Assembly (NCBI GenBank): GCA_963740765.1
Contig: CAVUFN010000008.1
Coordinates: 124,001-188,000 of the forward strand
Length of the DNA stretch: 64,000 bases
DNA from: DATLGB01 sp963740765
GTDB taxonomy: Bacteria > Actinomycetota > Thermoleophilia > Solirubrobacterales > Solirubrobacteraceae
Direction: 5' to 3'
Of this stretch, positions 35,316-43,592 are shown in pieces. Both the position numbers and the translations under genes were made by a program. Positions within the stretch are counted from its first letter, which is position 1; each line of letters begins with the position of its first letter. Under the pieces are notes generated by a model that was not told where the DNA came from, did not search any database, and was given only the letters and a program-made list of their open reading frames with translations.

Positions 35316-37215
35316 CGACGTGCGACCCCATCGACACGACGCTGTCCTGCGGCAACTTGAAGTACTCGGTGGCGTCGGAGGCGTTGCGCGCCATCCACAC
35401 GAACAGCCGCTTGCGCCAGCGCATCATCCCGTGCCGCGGCCCGGGCACGACGCGCATGCGCGACAGGAAGAAGGAGGCGTTCTCGACGTCGATCGGCCGC
35501 TCGAGCCCGCGCGCCTCGCACAGCTGCAGCGCTGCCGGCACGTCGATGCTGTCCTGGAAGCCCCACGTCGCCCGGACGTGCGTGATGCCGTCGTCGGCGT
35601 AGCCGAGCTCGTCGATCTCCAGCCGGTCCTCGTCGCTGACGTGCGGTACGCGCGCGACCTCGACCGACATGATCACCACGGATTCATGCAGCACGTGGTT
35701 GTGCTCGACGATGTTGCGCATCGCCAGCGGCGTCGTGCCGTTGTTCGCGTGCAGGAAGACGGCGGTCCCGTGGACGCGGGTGACGTCGTCGCGCTCGCGC
35801 AGCTTGCGCACGAACGGCTGCAGCTCGCCCTCGAGCTCCGTGCGGTTCTCCGTGACCAGTTCGCGGCCGCGCCGCCACGTCATCAGCACGATGAACGCGA
35901 GCGCGGCGATCAGCAGCGGGAACCAGCCGCCCTTGACGATCTTCGGGACGTTGGCGGCGAAGTACGCGAGGTCGACGGTGAGGAAGACGATCAGGCCGGC
36001 GACGACCAGCTTCAGCGGTCGCTTCCACGCCGTCCGGACGACGACGAAGAACAGCACCGTGTCGATCGCCAGCGTCCCGGTGACGGCGATCCCGTAGGCG
36101 GAGGCCAGCTTCTCGCTGGACCCGAACCCGACCACGAGCGCGACCACGGCGACGAAGATCCCCCAGTTGACCGCCGGCGCGTAGACCTGCCCGACCTCGT
36201 CCTCGCTCGTGTGCCGGATGGTCAGGCGCGGCAAGAAGCCCAGGGAGACGGCCTGCCGGGTGACCGAGAACGCCCCCGAGATGACCGCCTGGGACGCGAT
36301 CACGGTCGCCACCGTCGCCAGCACCACCACCGGGATGCGCGACCACTCGGGGAACATCAGGAAGAACGGCGACCGCACCGCGCCCGGACGCTCGAGGATC
36401 AGCGCCGCCTGGCCCAGGTAGTTCAGCGTCAGCGCGGGGAAGACGGCGAAGAACCACGCCCGCCGGATCGGCCGGCGCCCGAAGTGCCCCATGTCGGCGT
36501 ACAGCGCCTCGGCCCCGGTGACCGTCAGCACCACCGCCCCGAGCGCGATGAACGCGATCCCGAAGTGGTCGAAGAGAAACGCGATCCCGTAGGTCGGCGA
36601 CAGCGCCCGGAAGACGGCGGGCTCGGTCAGCGCCTTGCCCAGGCCGCCGATGGCCAGCACCCCGAACCACAGTCCCATGACCGGCCCGAACAGCCGCCCG
36701 ACCGCCCCCGTCCCGAACCGCTGGATCGAGAACAGGCCGACGATGATCACGACCGTCGCCGGGATCACGAAATCCTCGAAGCCCGGGTCGACCACCTCGA
36801 GGCCCTCGACCGCCGACAAGACCGAGATGGCCGGCGTGATCATCCCGTCGCCGTAGAACAGCGACGCGCCGAAGATCCCCAGCGCGATCAGCCCGAGCTT
36901 GCCGCGCTTGTGCAGCGTCACCCGCTGCAGCAGCGCGATCAGGGCCATGATGCCGCCCTCGCCCTCGTTGTCGGCGCGCATGATCAGCGTCACGTACTTG
37001 ATCGACACGATCACGGTGACCGACCAGAAGACCATCGAGATGACGCCGTAGACCGTGCCCTCGTCGGGCTTGATCGCCGAGTGGTCGACGGAGAAGACCG
37101 CCTGCAACGCGTACAGCGGCGACGTCCCGATGTCACCGAACACCACCCCCAGCGCCGCGAGGGTCAACGCAGCGACGCCCTTGTGGTGCTTGGGCTTCGA
37201 AGGAGGGGCGGCCAC
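35308..37215 (-). CDS. kup: KUP family potassium transporter
   Basis: A 635-residue secondary K+ uptake protein. The diagnostic N-terminal motif ALGVVFGDIGTSPLYALQ is present, followed by about twelve hydrophobic helices (for example KLGLIALGIFGASLFYGDGMITPAISVLSAVEGLEV) and a hydrophilic cytoplasmic C-terminus of about 190 residues. It imports K+ with H+. The GTG start is 13 bp after the EAL gene stop, and the downstream azlC is coupled. The EAL neighbour could hint at c-di-GMP-linked potassium control, but that is speculation from position. Confidence 0.95.
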   Translation of the reverse strand: MAAPPSKPKHHKGVAALTLAALGVVFGDIGTSPLYALQAVFSVDHSAIKPDEGTVYGVISMVFWSVTVIVSIKYVTLIMRADNEGEGGIMALIALLQRVTLHKRGKLGLIALGIFGASLFYGDGMITPAISVLSAVEGLEVVDPGFEDFVIPATVVIIVGLFSIQRFGTGAVGRLFGPVMGLWFGVLAIGGLGKALTEPAVFRALSPTYGIAFLFDHFGIAFIALGAVVLTVTGAEALYADMGHFGRRPIRRAWFFAVFPALTLNYLGQAALILERPGAVRSPFFLMFPEWSRIPVVVLATVATVIASQAVISGAFSVTRQAVSLGFLPRLTIRHTSEDEVGQVYAPAVNWGIFVAVVALVVGFGSSEKLASAYGIAVTGTLAIDTVLFFVVVRTAWKRPLKLVVAGLIVFLTVDLAYFAANVPKIVKGGWFPLLIAALAFIVLMTWRRGRELVTENRTELEGELQPFVRKLRERDDVTRVHGTAVFLHANNGTTPLAMRNIVEHNHVLHESVVIMSVEVARVPHVSDEDRLEIDELGYADDGITHVRATWGFQDSIDVPAALQLCEARGLERPIDVENASFFLSRMRVVPGPRHGMMRWRKRLFVWMARNASDATEYFKLPQDSVVSMGSHVDV

Positions 37216-37228
37216 GCGGCCGCCGAGC

Positions 37229-38608
37229 CTAAAGGAGGTCGGCGGGCGTGGGCGGGGAGAGCAGGAAGCCCTGGCCGAGATCGACGCCGAGGTCGCGCAG
37301 CGCGGAGAGGTCGTCCGGGTCCTCGATGCCCTCGGCGATGACGACGCTCCCGGTCTCCGCCGCGAAGGACACGAGCGCGCGCGCGAGCGCAGCCCGGGCC
37401 GGCTCGCGGACGTCGCGGCACAGCACCATGTCGAGCTTGAGGAACTCGGGGGCGATCAGCGCGATGTGGCGCAGGCTCGTGAAGCCGGCGCCGCAGTCGT
37501 CGACGGCGACGCGGGCGCCGAGCGTGCGCAGCGCGTCGAGCGCGCGGCCGAGCACGGCGTAGTCGCGCACGGGCGCGTGCTCGGTGAGCTCGATGACGAC
37601 GCGCGCGGCGTCGTGCGCGGCGAGGTCCTCGGCGAGGCCGGGGGAGACGGCCGTGTCGGGGCTGACGTTGACGGACAGGAAGGCGTCCCCGGGCAGGCGA
37701 TCGATCGCGGCGAGCGCGCAGCGCACCGCGAGCCGCTCGAGCTCGACGCCGATCTCGCAGCGGTGCGCCTCCGCGAACCAGACGTCGGGCCCGGGGTTCG
37801 GGTGACCCGGGAAGCGCGCCAGCGCCTCGTAGCCGCGGAGCACCTCGTCGTCGAGCCCCACGATCGCCTGCAGGTCCATCTCGACCGTCCCGGCGGCGAG
37901 CACGGCGGCGAAGCGTTCGAACCGCCGCCGGTCGAGCTCGGCCGCCGACGCCGTGAGCGGGCCGACGACGTCCTCCAGCGAGGCGACGATGCGCGTGCGC
38001 GGGGAGGCGGCGCCGAGTGCGGCGGCCAGCCGGGCGCCGCCGCTGGACATCGCCGGGTCGATCATGGCGACGTCGGGACGCAGCCGCGCGGCGAGGCTGA
38101 TGGCGTGGTAGGAGGTCTGGGCGAGGCCGATCAGCTCGAGGCCGTTGGTATCCATGACGGCGTCGGCGAGGCGGTCGAGCTCGACGGGGTCGCTGAGCGC
38201 GATCAGGACGCGCTGCGGGACGCCGGCCGGCGTCGGGGCGACCGCGTGCGCGAGCGCGCTGCGCATGGTCGCCAGCAGCTCGTCGGCGGGCGTCCCCTTG
38301 ACCACGTAGGAGACGGCGCCGGCCGCGAGCATCAGCCGCACGGAAGCGGCGTCGTCGGCGCTGGACAGCGCGATCACCGCGGTGCCGGGCGAGGCGGCCC
38401 TGACGGCGCGGGCCGCGGCGGCGCCACCCCCGGGCATGCGCACGTCGACCAGGGCGATCTCCGGCGTGTGCTCGGCCGCGGCGGCCTCGGCGCTGCTGAC
38501 GTCGGGCGCCGACGCGACGATGGCGAACTCCTCCGTCCCGTCGAGGATCGCCCCGATCAGGTCGTGGATCAGGATGTTGTCGTCGGCCAGCAGGACACGC
38601 GCGCTCAT
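37229..38608 (-). CDS. Response regulator with EAL c-di-GMP phosphodiesterase domain
   Basis: A 459-residue protein. Residues 1-120 are a receiver with phospho-acceptor Asp55 (ALVDVRMPG) and Lys104 (YVVKGTP). Residues about 130-225 look like a second, degenerate receiver (RVLIALSDPVELDRLAD, PDVAMIDPAM). Residues about 228-459 are an EAL domain with YEALARF, NVSPDT, VIELTE, DDCGAGFTSL, FLKLD, AEGIED and GQGFLL, so most metal and catalytic positions are kept and pGpG production is plausible. No cognate histidine kinase is nearby. Its ATG overlaps the GNAT stop (ATGA). Confidence 0.88.
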   Translation of the reverse strand: MSARVLLADDNILIHDLIGAILDGTEEFAIVASAPDVSSAEAAAAEHTPEIALVDVRMPGGGAAAARAVRAASPGTAVIALSSADDAASVRLMLAAGAVSYVVKGTPADELLATMRSALAHAVAPTPAGVPQRVLIALSDPVELDRLADAVMDTNGLELIGLAQTSYHAISLAARLRPDVAMIDPAMSSGGARLAAALGAASPRTRIVASLEDVVGPLTASAAELDRRRFERFAAVLAAGTVEMDLQAIVGLDDEVLRGYEALARFPGHPNPGPDVWFAEAHRCEIGVELERLAVRCALAAIDRLPGDAFLSVNVSPDTAVSPGLAEDLAAHDAARVVIELTEHAPVRDYAVLGRALDALRTLGARVAVDDCGAGFTSLRHIALIAPEFLKLDMVLCRDVREPARAALARALVSFAAETGSVVIAEGIEDPDDLSALRDLGVDLGQGFLLSPPTPADLL

Positions 38609-39042
38609 TGCCGCTCGTACATCACGAACGAGGTCAGGTCCGCTACCTGGTCGTACAGCGACCGGGCCGCCCCGTTGAACTGCTGGGTGTGCCAGTAGAC
38701 GCGGTCGGAGCCGATCGCATCGGCCCGTGCGTAGACCGCCTCGATCAGCTGCCGGCCCGTGTCCGTGCCGCGCGCCTCGCGCGCGACGTACAGGTCCTCG
38801 AGGTAGGCGTAGCTGCTCGTCGTCCACGTCGACGGGTGGACGACGACGTGGGCCAGGCCGACGGCGGCGTCGCCCTCCACGGCGAGCAGGCCGAACATCC
38901 CGTCGCGCTCGCCGGCGAGACGGGCGAAGACGTCGTCCGTCGTCGCGGCGTCGAGCTCCGCGCGGTAGAAGCGCAGGTAGCCGTCCCACAGCGGCGCCCA
39001 GGCCGTGCGGTCGGCGGAGCGGAGCGGGCGGACGTCAGCCAC
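38605..39042 (-). CDS. GNAT family N-acetyltransferase
   Basis: A 145-residue acetyltransferase. The start VRPLRSADRTAWAPLWDGYLRFY and the acetyl-CoA loop VAREARGTDTGRQLIEAVYARA followed by RVYWHTQQFNGAARSLYDQV match the GNAT subgroup with a C-terminal W-H-T-Q motif. The substrate amine is unknown. The GTG start overlaps the methyltransferase stop by 8 nt, and the stop overlaps the EAL gene. Confidence 0.88.
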   Translation of the reverse strand: MADVRPLRSADRTAWAPLWDGYLRFYRAELDAATTDDVFARLAGERDGMFGLLAVEGDAAVGLAHVVVHPSTWTTSSYAYLEDLYVAREARGTDTGRQLIEAVYARADAIGSDRVYWHTQQFNGAARSLYDQVADLTSFVMYERQ

Positions 39043-39679
39043 GGGTCGCGCTGAAGTAGGTGAGCCCGCCCGAGCGGTCGAGGACGATGGCGCCGAAGCC
39101 GGCCTCGCGCAGCCAGCGCTCGAGGTCGGCGCGGCTGCCGCTGGGCCCGAGCAGCCCGGCGGCGCGCCCGACGGTGCGCATGGGGAGGAAGCGCACCCCT
39201 GAGTCCGTCAAGAACGCACTTCCGGTCAGCTCCGCGCCCGGTTTGAGCACGCGCGCGAGCTCGTGCACCGCGCGTTCGGGGTCGGGGAAGCAGTGCAGCC
39301 CGGTGAAGGAGACGGCGAGGTCGAAGGTCGCGGCCTCGAAGGGAAGGTTGCCGGCGTCGGCCTCGCGCAGCTCGACGGCGACGCCGCGCTTCTCGGCCTC
39401 CGCGCGGGTGCGCTCGAGCATCGCCGGCGCGATGTCGGCGGCGACGTAGCGGATGGCCTGGCCCGGCCTGGCGCCGCGCAGGGCCACGCCGCCACCGCAG
39501 GGGATGTCGAGCACCGCAGAGTCATCGGGCAGGCGGCCGATCCGCTCGGCCGCCCGGTAGAGCTTGCCGATGTCGGATCCCATCCCGACCTTCCACAGCA
39601 CGCCGCCGAGCGCGGACCGCTCGACGATGAAGTCGTAGACGACCGCCCACGGGTGGTTCGCGCGCCAGGCGTCGGTCAC
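39035..39679 (-). CDS. Class I SAM-dependent methyltransferase
   Basis: A 214-residue methyltransferase of the Methyltransf_11 type: AVLDIPCGGGVALRGARPG (motif I), YVAADIAPAMLERTR (motif II), LPFEAATFDLAVSFTGLHCF (motif IV) and ELARVLKPGAEL. The acceptor is unknown; the arrangement recalls lipid or quinone methyltransferases. The GTG at 39679 sits 8 nt after a TAGGGT box (complement of 39688-39693), fitting a leaderless start, and heads the minus-strand operon reaching azlD at 34363. Confidence 0.85.
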   Translation of the reverse strand: MTDAWRANHPWAVVYDFIVERSALGGVLWKVGMGSDIGKLYRAAERIGRLPDDSAVLDIPCGGGVALRGARPGQAIRYVAADIAPAMLERTRAEAEKRGVAVELREADAGNLPFEAATFDLAVSFTGLHCFPDPERAVHELARVLKPGAELTGSAFLTDSGVRFLPMRTVGRAAGLLGPSGSRADLERWLREAGFGAIVLDRSGGLTYFSATRG

Positions 39680-39723
39680 GGAGCGGCACCCTACAGGCGA
39701 AAGATTCCCTAAGTTCCTGCGTT

Positions 39724-41427
39724 ATGGCGTTCATGAAGCCCTTCCTGCTCGGCCTGTGCGCTCTCGCGCTCGCGCTCCCCGCCGCCGCGTCCGCGGCGCC
39801 ACTGGCGTCGGACAACGTCACCCTCGTCACCAAGCTGCCCGAGGCGGTCGGTGCCGCATCGGCGCGCTTCAGCCCCGACGGCAAGACGATGTACGTGTCG
39901 ACCTGGAAAGGCCTGCACACCTACGACATCACCAAGCCGGAGGATCCGCAGCGCCTCGGCTTCCTGCCGCTGCCGCACTTCGAGAACGAGGACGTCGACG
40001 CCGGCGACGGCGTCGTGATCATCACCAACGACCCCAGCGAGGGCGTGGGGATCATCTACGTCATCGACGTCTCCGACCCGGCCCTGCCGACGGTCCGCTC
40101 GACGATCGAGAACGGCGACATCATCGGCACCGGCGCGCTCGGCGAGTCCAACACGGGCCACATCGCCAACTGCCTGCAGGGCTGCAAGTACCTGTGGACG
40201 ACGGGCACCAGCGAGGGCATCTCGATCTTCGACCTCACCGATCTGGACGCCCCGAAGTTCGTCAAGCAGATGGAGATGCCCAAGGGCTTCGACGCCAAGG
40301 GCCAGCTCAAGAAGAGCGGCGGCTTCACGCACGACGTCTACATCGACCGCTCGGGCGTCGCCTGGGTCACCGGGCAGGACGGGACCTTCGGCTACACGAC
40401 CGAGGACCCGCTGAACCCGCAGCTCGTCTACCGCTCCGACGAGACCGTCGTCAACTCCGGCAACGACGGGCCCAGCTCGCCCGAGACCGCGCAGGACTAC
40501 CCGCTCGACTTCCTGCACCACAACTCGATCCGCACCGCGATCCAGCTGGCGCAGGACCCGGTCGTCGCGCCGGGCGCGGATCCGGCCCCGGTGACCCCCG
40601 CGCCGGGCGCGGGCACGGGGACGAAGCCGGGCGCGGCCCCGACCGCCGGCACGACCCCGACCGCGGGCACCAAGCCCGCCACGGGCTCCAAGCCCGAACG
40701 CCCGTCACGCAAGCGCTACAAGCGCAAGCTGCGCAAGTGCGGGAAGCGCAAGGCCTGCCGCAAGCGGGTCAAGCGCGCCTACAAGCGCAAGCTCAAGCGC
40801 TACCACGCGGCCATGAAGGCCTACGAGGGCCGGCTCGTGCACTCCAACCGCACCACGCTCGGCGGCCTCGGCGACGTCGTGGCGATCACGGAGGAGGACT
40901 ACACGCGGCCGACCTGCCAGGGCGAGGGCTCCGTCCAGACGTGGCAGATCGTCCCGGGCGAGTACAACTCCGACGGCTCGACCAAGCTCAAGCTGCTCGA
41001 CTCCTGGACCTCGGAGCTCAACGGCCTCGAGAGCGGCGTCGGGCGCTCGCCCGCCACCGTGCTCTGCTCCGCGCACTGGTTCGACGAGGACCAGGGCCTG
41101 CTCGCCCAGGGCTGGTACGACCAGGGTGTCCGCTTCCTGGACATCAACGACCCGACCGACATCAAGCAGGTCGGCTACTGGGTCACCCAGGGCACGTTCT
41201 GGGGCGCCTACTACGCGCCGTCGGACCCCAAGCGCGAGATCGTGTACGGCCTCGACGTCACGAGCGGCATCGACGTCCTGAAGATCGACCGCACGCAGGG
41301 CGCGACCGAGGTCGCGCCGATCCCGAACCGGTGGATGTCGGGCGTGAGCTTCAGCGGGGCCAAGCCGAGCGCGACGTTCGGCTTCGCCTGCCCGCTGCTG
41401 CTCAGCACCGTGCCGAGCCCCAGCTGA
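39724..41427 (+). CDS. Secreted LVIVD-repeat-like beta-propeller protein with Lys/Arg-rich insert
   Basis: A 567-residue exported protein: signal peptide MAFMKPFLLGLCALALALPAAASA, then propeller strands such as LHTYDITKPEDPQRLGFLPL, IIYVIDVSDPALPTV and ISIFDLTDLDAPKFV, the D-x-(S/T)-(D)-P rhythm of LVIVD repeats. Between blades (about residues 285-375) there is a Pro/Gly/Thr-rich linker and a very basic, Cys-containing insert (KLRKCGKRKACRKRVKR). Later blades include WYDQGVRFLDINDPTDIKQV. No enzymatic motif is seen. ATG 39724 lies 8 nt after a TAAGTT box (39710-39715). The 3' end overlaps the convergent nuclease/lamin-tail gene by 26 nt. Confidence 0.72.
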   Translation: MAFMKPFLLGLCALALALPAAASAAPLASDNVTLVTKLPEAVGAASARFSPDGKTMYVSTWKGLHTYDITKPEDPQRLGFLPLPHFENEDVDAGDGVVIITNDPSEGVGIIYVIDVSDPALPTVRSTIENGDIIGTGALGESNTGHIANCLQGCKYLWTTGTSEGISIFDLTDLDAPKFVKQMEMPKGFDAKGQLKKSGGFTHDVYIDRSGVAWVTGQDGTFGYTTEDPLNPQLVYRSDETVVNSGNDGPSSPETAQDYPLDFLHHNSIRTAIQLAQDPVVAPGADPAPVTPAPGAGTGTKPGAAPTAGTTPTAGTKPATGSKPERPSRKRYKRKLRKCGKRKACRKRVKRAYKRKLKRYHAAMKAYEGRLVHSNRTTLGGLGDVVAITEEDYTRPTCQGEGSVQTWQIVPGEYNSDGSTKLKLLDSWTSELNGLESGVGRSPATVLCSAHWFDEDQGLLAQGWYDQGVRFLDINDPTDIKQVGYWVTQGTFWGAYYAPSDPKREIVYGLDVTSGIDVLKIDRTQGATEVAPIPNRWMSGVSFSGAKPSATFGFACPLLLSTVPSPS

Positions 41428-42667
41428 CGCAATCGGTGAGGACGTCGTCGAGCGTGCGCAGCTCGACGACGCCCATCCCGTCGGCGAAGCGGTCGCCCTC
41501 CGGCGTCCAGCGCACGCTGTCGCCCGGCGAGAGCACGGTGTCGAGGTCCTTCGCGAAGGCATAGGAGTTGGGCTTGCCGCGGTTGCGGTACTTGAGGACG
41601 TGGTCGGAGAGGTCGACCGGCTGGCCCGAGGTGTTCGTGACGATCATCGCCTCAGGCCGGTTGGGGTGCGCGGCCAACGTCACCTTGCCCGCCGCTGGAT
41701 CGACGCAGCCCACCAGGCACGGGTAGATGAAGCTGGCCCGCAGGTCCCCGTCGGGATCGAACAGGTAGGCGCCGTCGCCGAGGTCGCGCGGCGCGCCCGT
41801 GACGTTCTCGAAGGCGCTGTCGCCCAGGCACCAGTGCTGCTCGAGCACCGTGTCGCCACCGCAGCCGACGTACACCCGCAGGGTCTGCCCCGGCCCGACG
41901 ACGCTGCCCGGCCCGAAGACGCGGCCGGGCTCGCGGCGGGCGGGGTCCCGGCGCAGGAAGGAGTCGCGCACGAACCAGCCCGCGAGATCGACCGCCCGGG
42001 TCCCGAGGTTGCGGACGTCGACCCATTCGCCGTTGAGGTTGCGCGCATCGTTGGAGTCGGCGTCCCAGTTGGCGCTGACGCGCAGCGGGACGTCCTGGTC
42101 CGGGCCGGCGCCGCAGCTGTCGGGGTCGTAGAGGTTGCGCTGCGCCGCGGCGGCCCGGGCGGCGAGCATGGCGTACTCGCGATTGTGCGCGTACTCGACG
42201 CCGTTGGGCAGCCACAGCGCCTGACCCTGCTCGAGCTGCAGCGCACCGAGGTCGACCAGGCGGCGGCCCGACTTCACCCAGACGGAGCGGCGGATCCGGC
42301 GCCCACTGGCACTGGCGGCCGACTGCGCGGCGAGGCGCACGCGCCCGTGCGCGCGCTTGATCGTCTTCTCGATCAGGTTCGTGGCGGCGACGCCGTGGCA
42401 GTCGCCGCGGCGTCGCGAGCGGAAGCGCGAGTAGCGGGACAGCTCCATCGCGTTGATCCCGGTGAAGCGGATGTCCCGCGTCCCGACGCCATGGACCTTC
42501 GCGCGGACGGTGTCCCCGTCCTCGACGAACGTGACCTTGGCGTGCCACCAGGTGCACGTCGGACCGTCCGGCGCCCCCGGACCGCACGGCGCCCGCCACG
42601 CCGCTCCGGCCGCTGAGGGCAGGACGAGCGGCAGAACGACGAGCAGGGGGAGGATCAGACGCTTCAT
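41402..42667 (-). CDS. Secreted SNase-like / lamin-tail domain protein
   Basis: A 421-residue exported protein. After the signal peptide (MKRLILPLLVVLPLVLPSAAGA), residues about 40-185 resemble a staphylococcal nuclease fold (WWHAKVTFVEDGDTVRAKV, IRFTGINAMELSR, QLEQGQALWLPN). Residues about 190-300 form a lamin-tail (LTD) domain (NLNGEWVDVRNLGTRAVDLAGWFVRDSF), with a second LTD-like segment at the C-terminus (AMIVTNTSGQPVDLSDHVLKY). Extracellular nuclease activity is plausible, but the catalytic Arg/Glu positions are not certain. Confidence 0.75.
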   Translation of the reverse strand: MKRLILPLLVVLPLVLPSAAGAAWRAPCGPGAPDGPTCTWWHAKVTFVEDGDTVRAKVHGVGTRDIRFTGINAMELSRYSRFRSRRRGDCHGVAATNLIEKTIKRAHGRVRLAAQSAASASGRRIRRSVWVKSGRRLVDLGALQLEQGQALWLPNGVEYAHNREYAMLAARAAAAQRNLYDPDSCGAGPDQDVPLRVSANWDADSNDARNLNGEWVDVRNLGTRAVDLAGWFVRDSFLRRDPARREPGRVFGPGSVVGPGQTLRVYVGCGGDTVLEQHWCLGDSAFENVTGAPRDLGDGAYLFDPDGDLRASFIYPCLVGCVDPAAGKVTLAAHPNRPEAMIVTNTSGQPVDLSDHVLKYRNRGKPNSYAFAKDLDTVLSPGDSVRWTPEGDRFADGMGVVELRTLDDVLTDCVSWGSARC

Positions 42668-42682
42668 GGGTAGTTCATCGGC

Positions 42683-43141
42683 ATGGAGATCGAACGGATC
42701 GAGGACTGGATCGGTCGAGAGGTCGACGACGCCGACGGCAACAAGTTGGGAAAGCTCGACGAGGTGTACTTCGACGGCGACCGCGCGGTGGCCGGCGAGG
42801 TCAAGCCGGGCGTGCTCTCGCGGAAGCGCATCGTCGTCCCGCTCGAGGGCGCATCCGTGACCCGCGACGCCGTTCGCGTCACCGGCACGTTCGAGGGCTC
42901 CACCGACGGCCTCGAGTCATCCACCGCGCGCTCGCAGCGCATGGCCGACGTCGCCGCGGCCGAGGCCCGCGCTCAGGAGGCCGACGCCGAGGCCGCCCGC
43001 CTGCGCGTCGACGCCGACGAGGCGGCCGTCCGCGCCCGCGAGGCGCACGACGCCGCTGACAAGGCGGAGGAGGATCGCCGCATCGCCGCCGCGCGCGTCG
43101 AGCGGATCAAGCACCGCGGCCCGGGCGACCCGTCCGCCTGA
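42683..43141 (+). CDS. PRC-barrel domain protein with coiled-coil tail
   Basis: A 152-residue protein. Residues 1-75 are a PRC-barrel (WIGREVDDADGNKLGKLDEVYFDGDRAVAGEV, ending VPLEGASVTRDAVRV). Residues about 85-145 are an Ala/Glu/Arg-rich helix likely to form a coiled coil (AEARAQEADAEAARLRVDADEAAV). PRC-barrel proteins serve as RNA- or protein-binding scaffolds; no enzyme activity is expected. It is divergent from the nuclease gene across 15 bp. Confidence 0.82.
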   Translation: MEIERIEDWIGREVDDADGNKLGKLDEVYFDGDRAVAGEVKPGVLSRKRIVVPLEGASVTRDAVRVTGTFEGSTDGLESSTARSQRMADVAAAEARAQEADAEAARLRVDADEAAVRAREAHDAADKAEEDRRIAAARVERIKHRGPGDPSA

Positions 43142-43156
43142 GCGACCGGACGCGCG

Positions 43157-43366
43157 TTACCGCTTGACGGTGACGTCGGGCTCGACGCCCGCGACGAACG
43201 GCACGTCGAGGTGGCTGAGGTCCTCTTCCTGATGCTGCTGGTCGTCCTCGCCGGCCTCGGCTTCGCGTAGCCGCTGCTCCTTGCGGAGACCTCGCGCCTG
43301 GCGCTTCTCGCGCACCTTCGCCTCGCGATTGAGCTTCGCGAACGTCGTCTTCTTCTTGCCAGCCAA
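43157..43366 (-). CDS. Small charged hypothetical protein, TTG start
   Basis: A 69-residue protein: a basic first half (AGKKKTTFAKLNREAKVREKR) and an acidic second half ending PFVAGVEPDVTVKR. The TTG at 43366 is chosen because a clear GGAGG lies 6 nt upstream, while longer in-frame starts lack one. The sequence pattern resembles small conserved actinobacterial proteins of unknown function. It converges on the PRC-barrel gene and has a TACCCT-like box in the 145-bp region upstream. Confidence 0.6.
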   Translation of the reverse strand: MAGKKKTTFAKLNREAKVREKRQARGLRKEQRLREAEAGEDDQQHQEEDLSHLDVPFVAGVEPDVTVKR

Positions 43367-43511
43367 GTTGACCTCCAGGTCGTGCAAGGCGACGCGGTGC
43401 AGATTGGCACGAGGGCGACGCCGCTGGGGCACAGTCTCCGGCCGGGCGGACGCACGACCTCTCAGAAAGGGTAGCCAAGCCGTCCGTCAGAGGGTTGCGT
43501 AGGCTCCGGCC

Positions 43512-43592
43512 GTGCCCGATCGACTGGTTCTCGTGACGGGCGGCTCCGGCTTCATCGGGGCCCCTGAGCTGGCCCTCGGCGTCGTCCCTTAG
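43512..43592 (+). pseudogene. Remnant of an NAD-dependent epimerase/dehydratase N-terminus
   Basis: A GTG at 43512, 6 nt after a TAGGCT box, opens a 26-residue frame PDRLVLVTGGSGFIGAPE and stops at 43592. LVLVTGGSGFIG is the Rossmann beta1-loop of extended SDR sugar epimerases; the rest of the roughly 300-residue enzyme is gone. The stop overlaps the stop of the convergent dioxygenase (43589-43591). A deletion that joined the first codons to the dioxygenase tail is the simplest reading. Confidence 0.55.
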
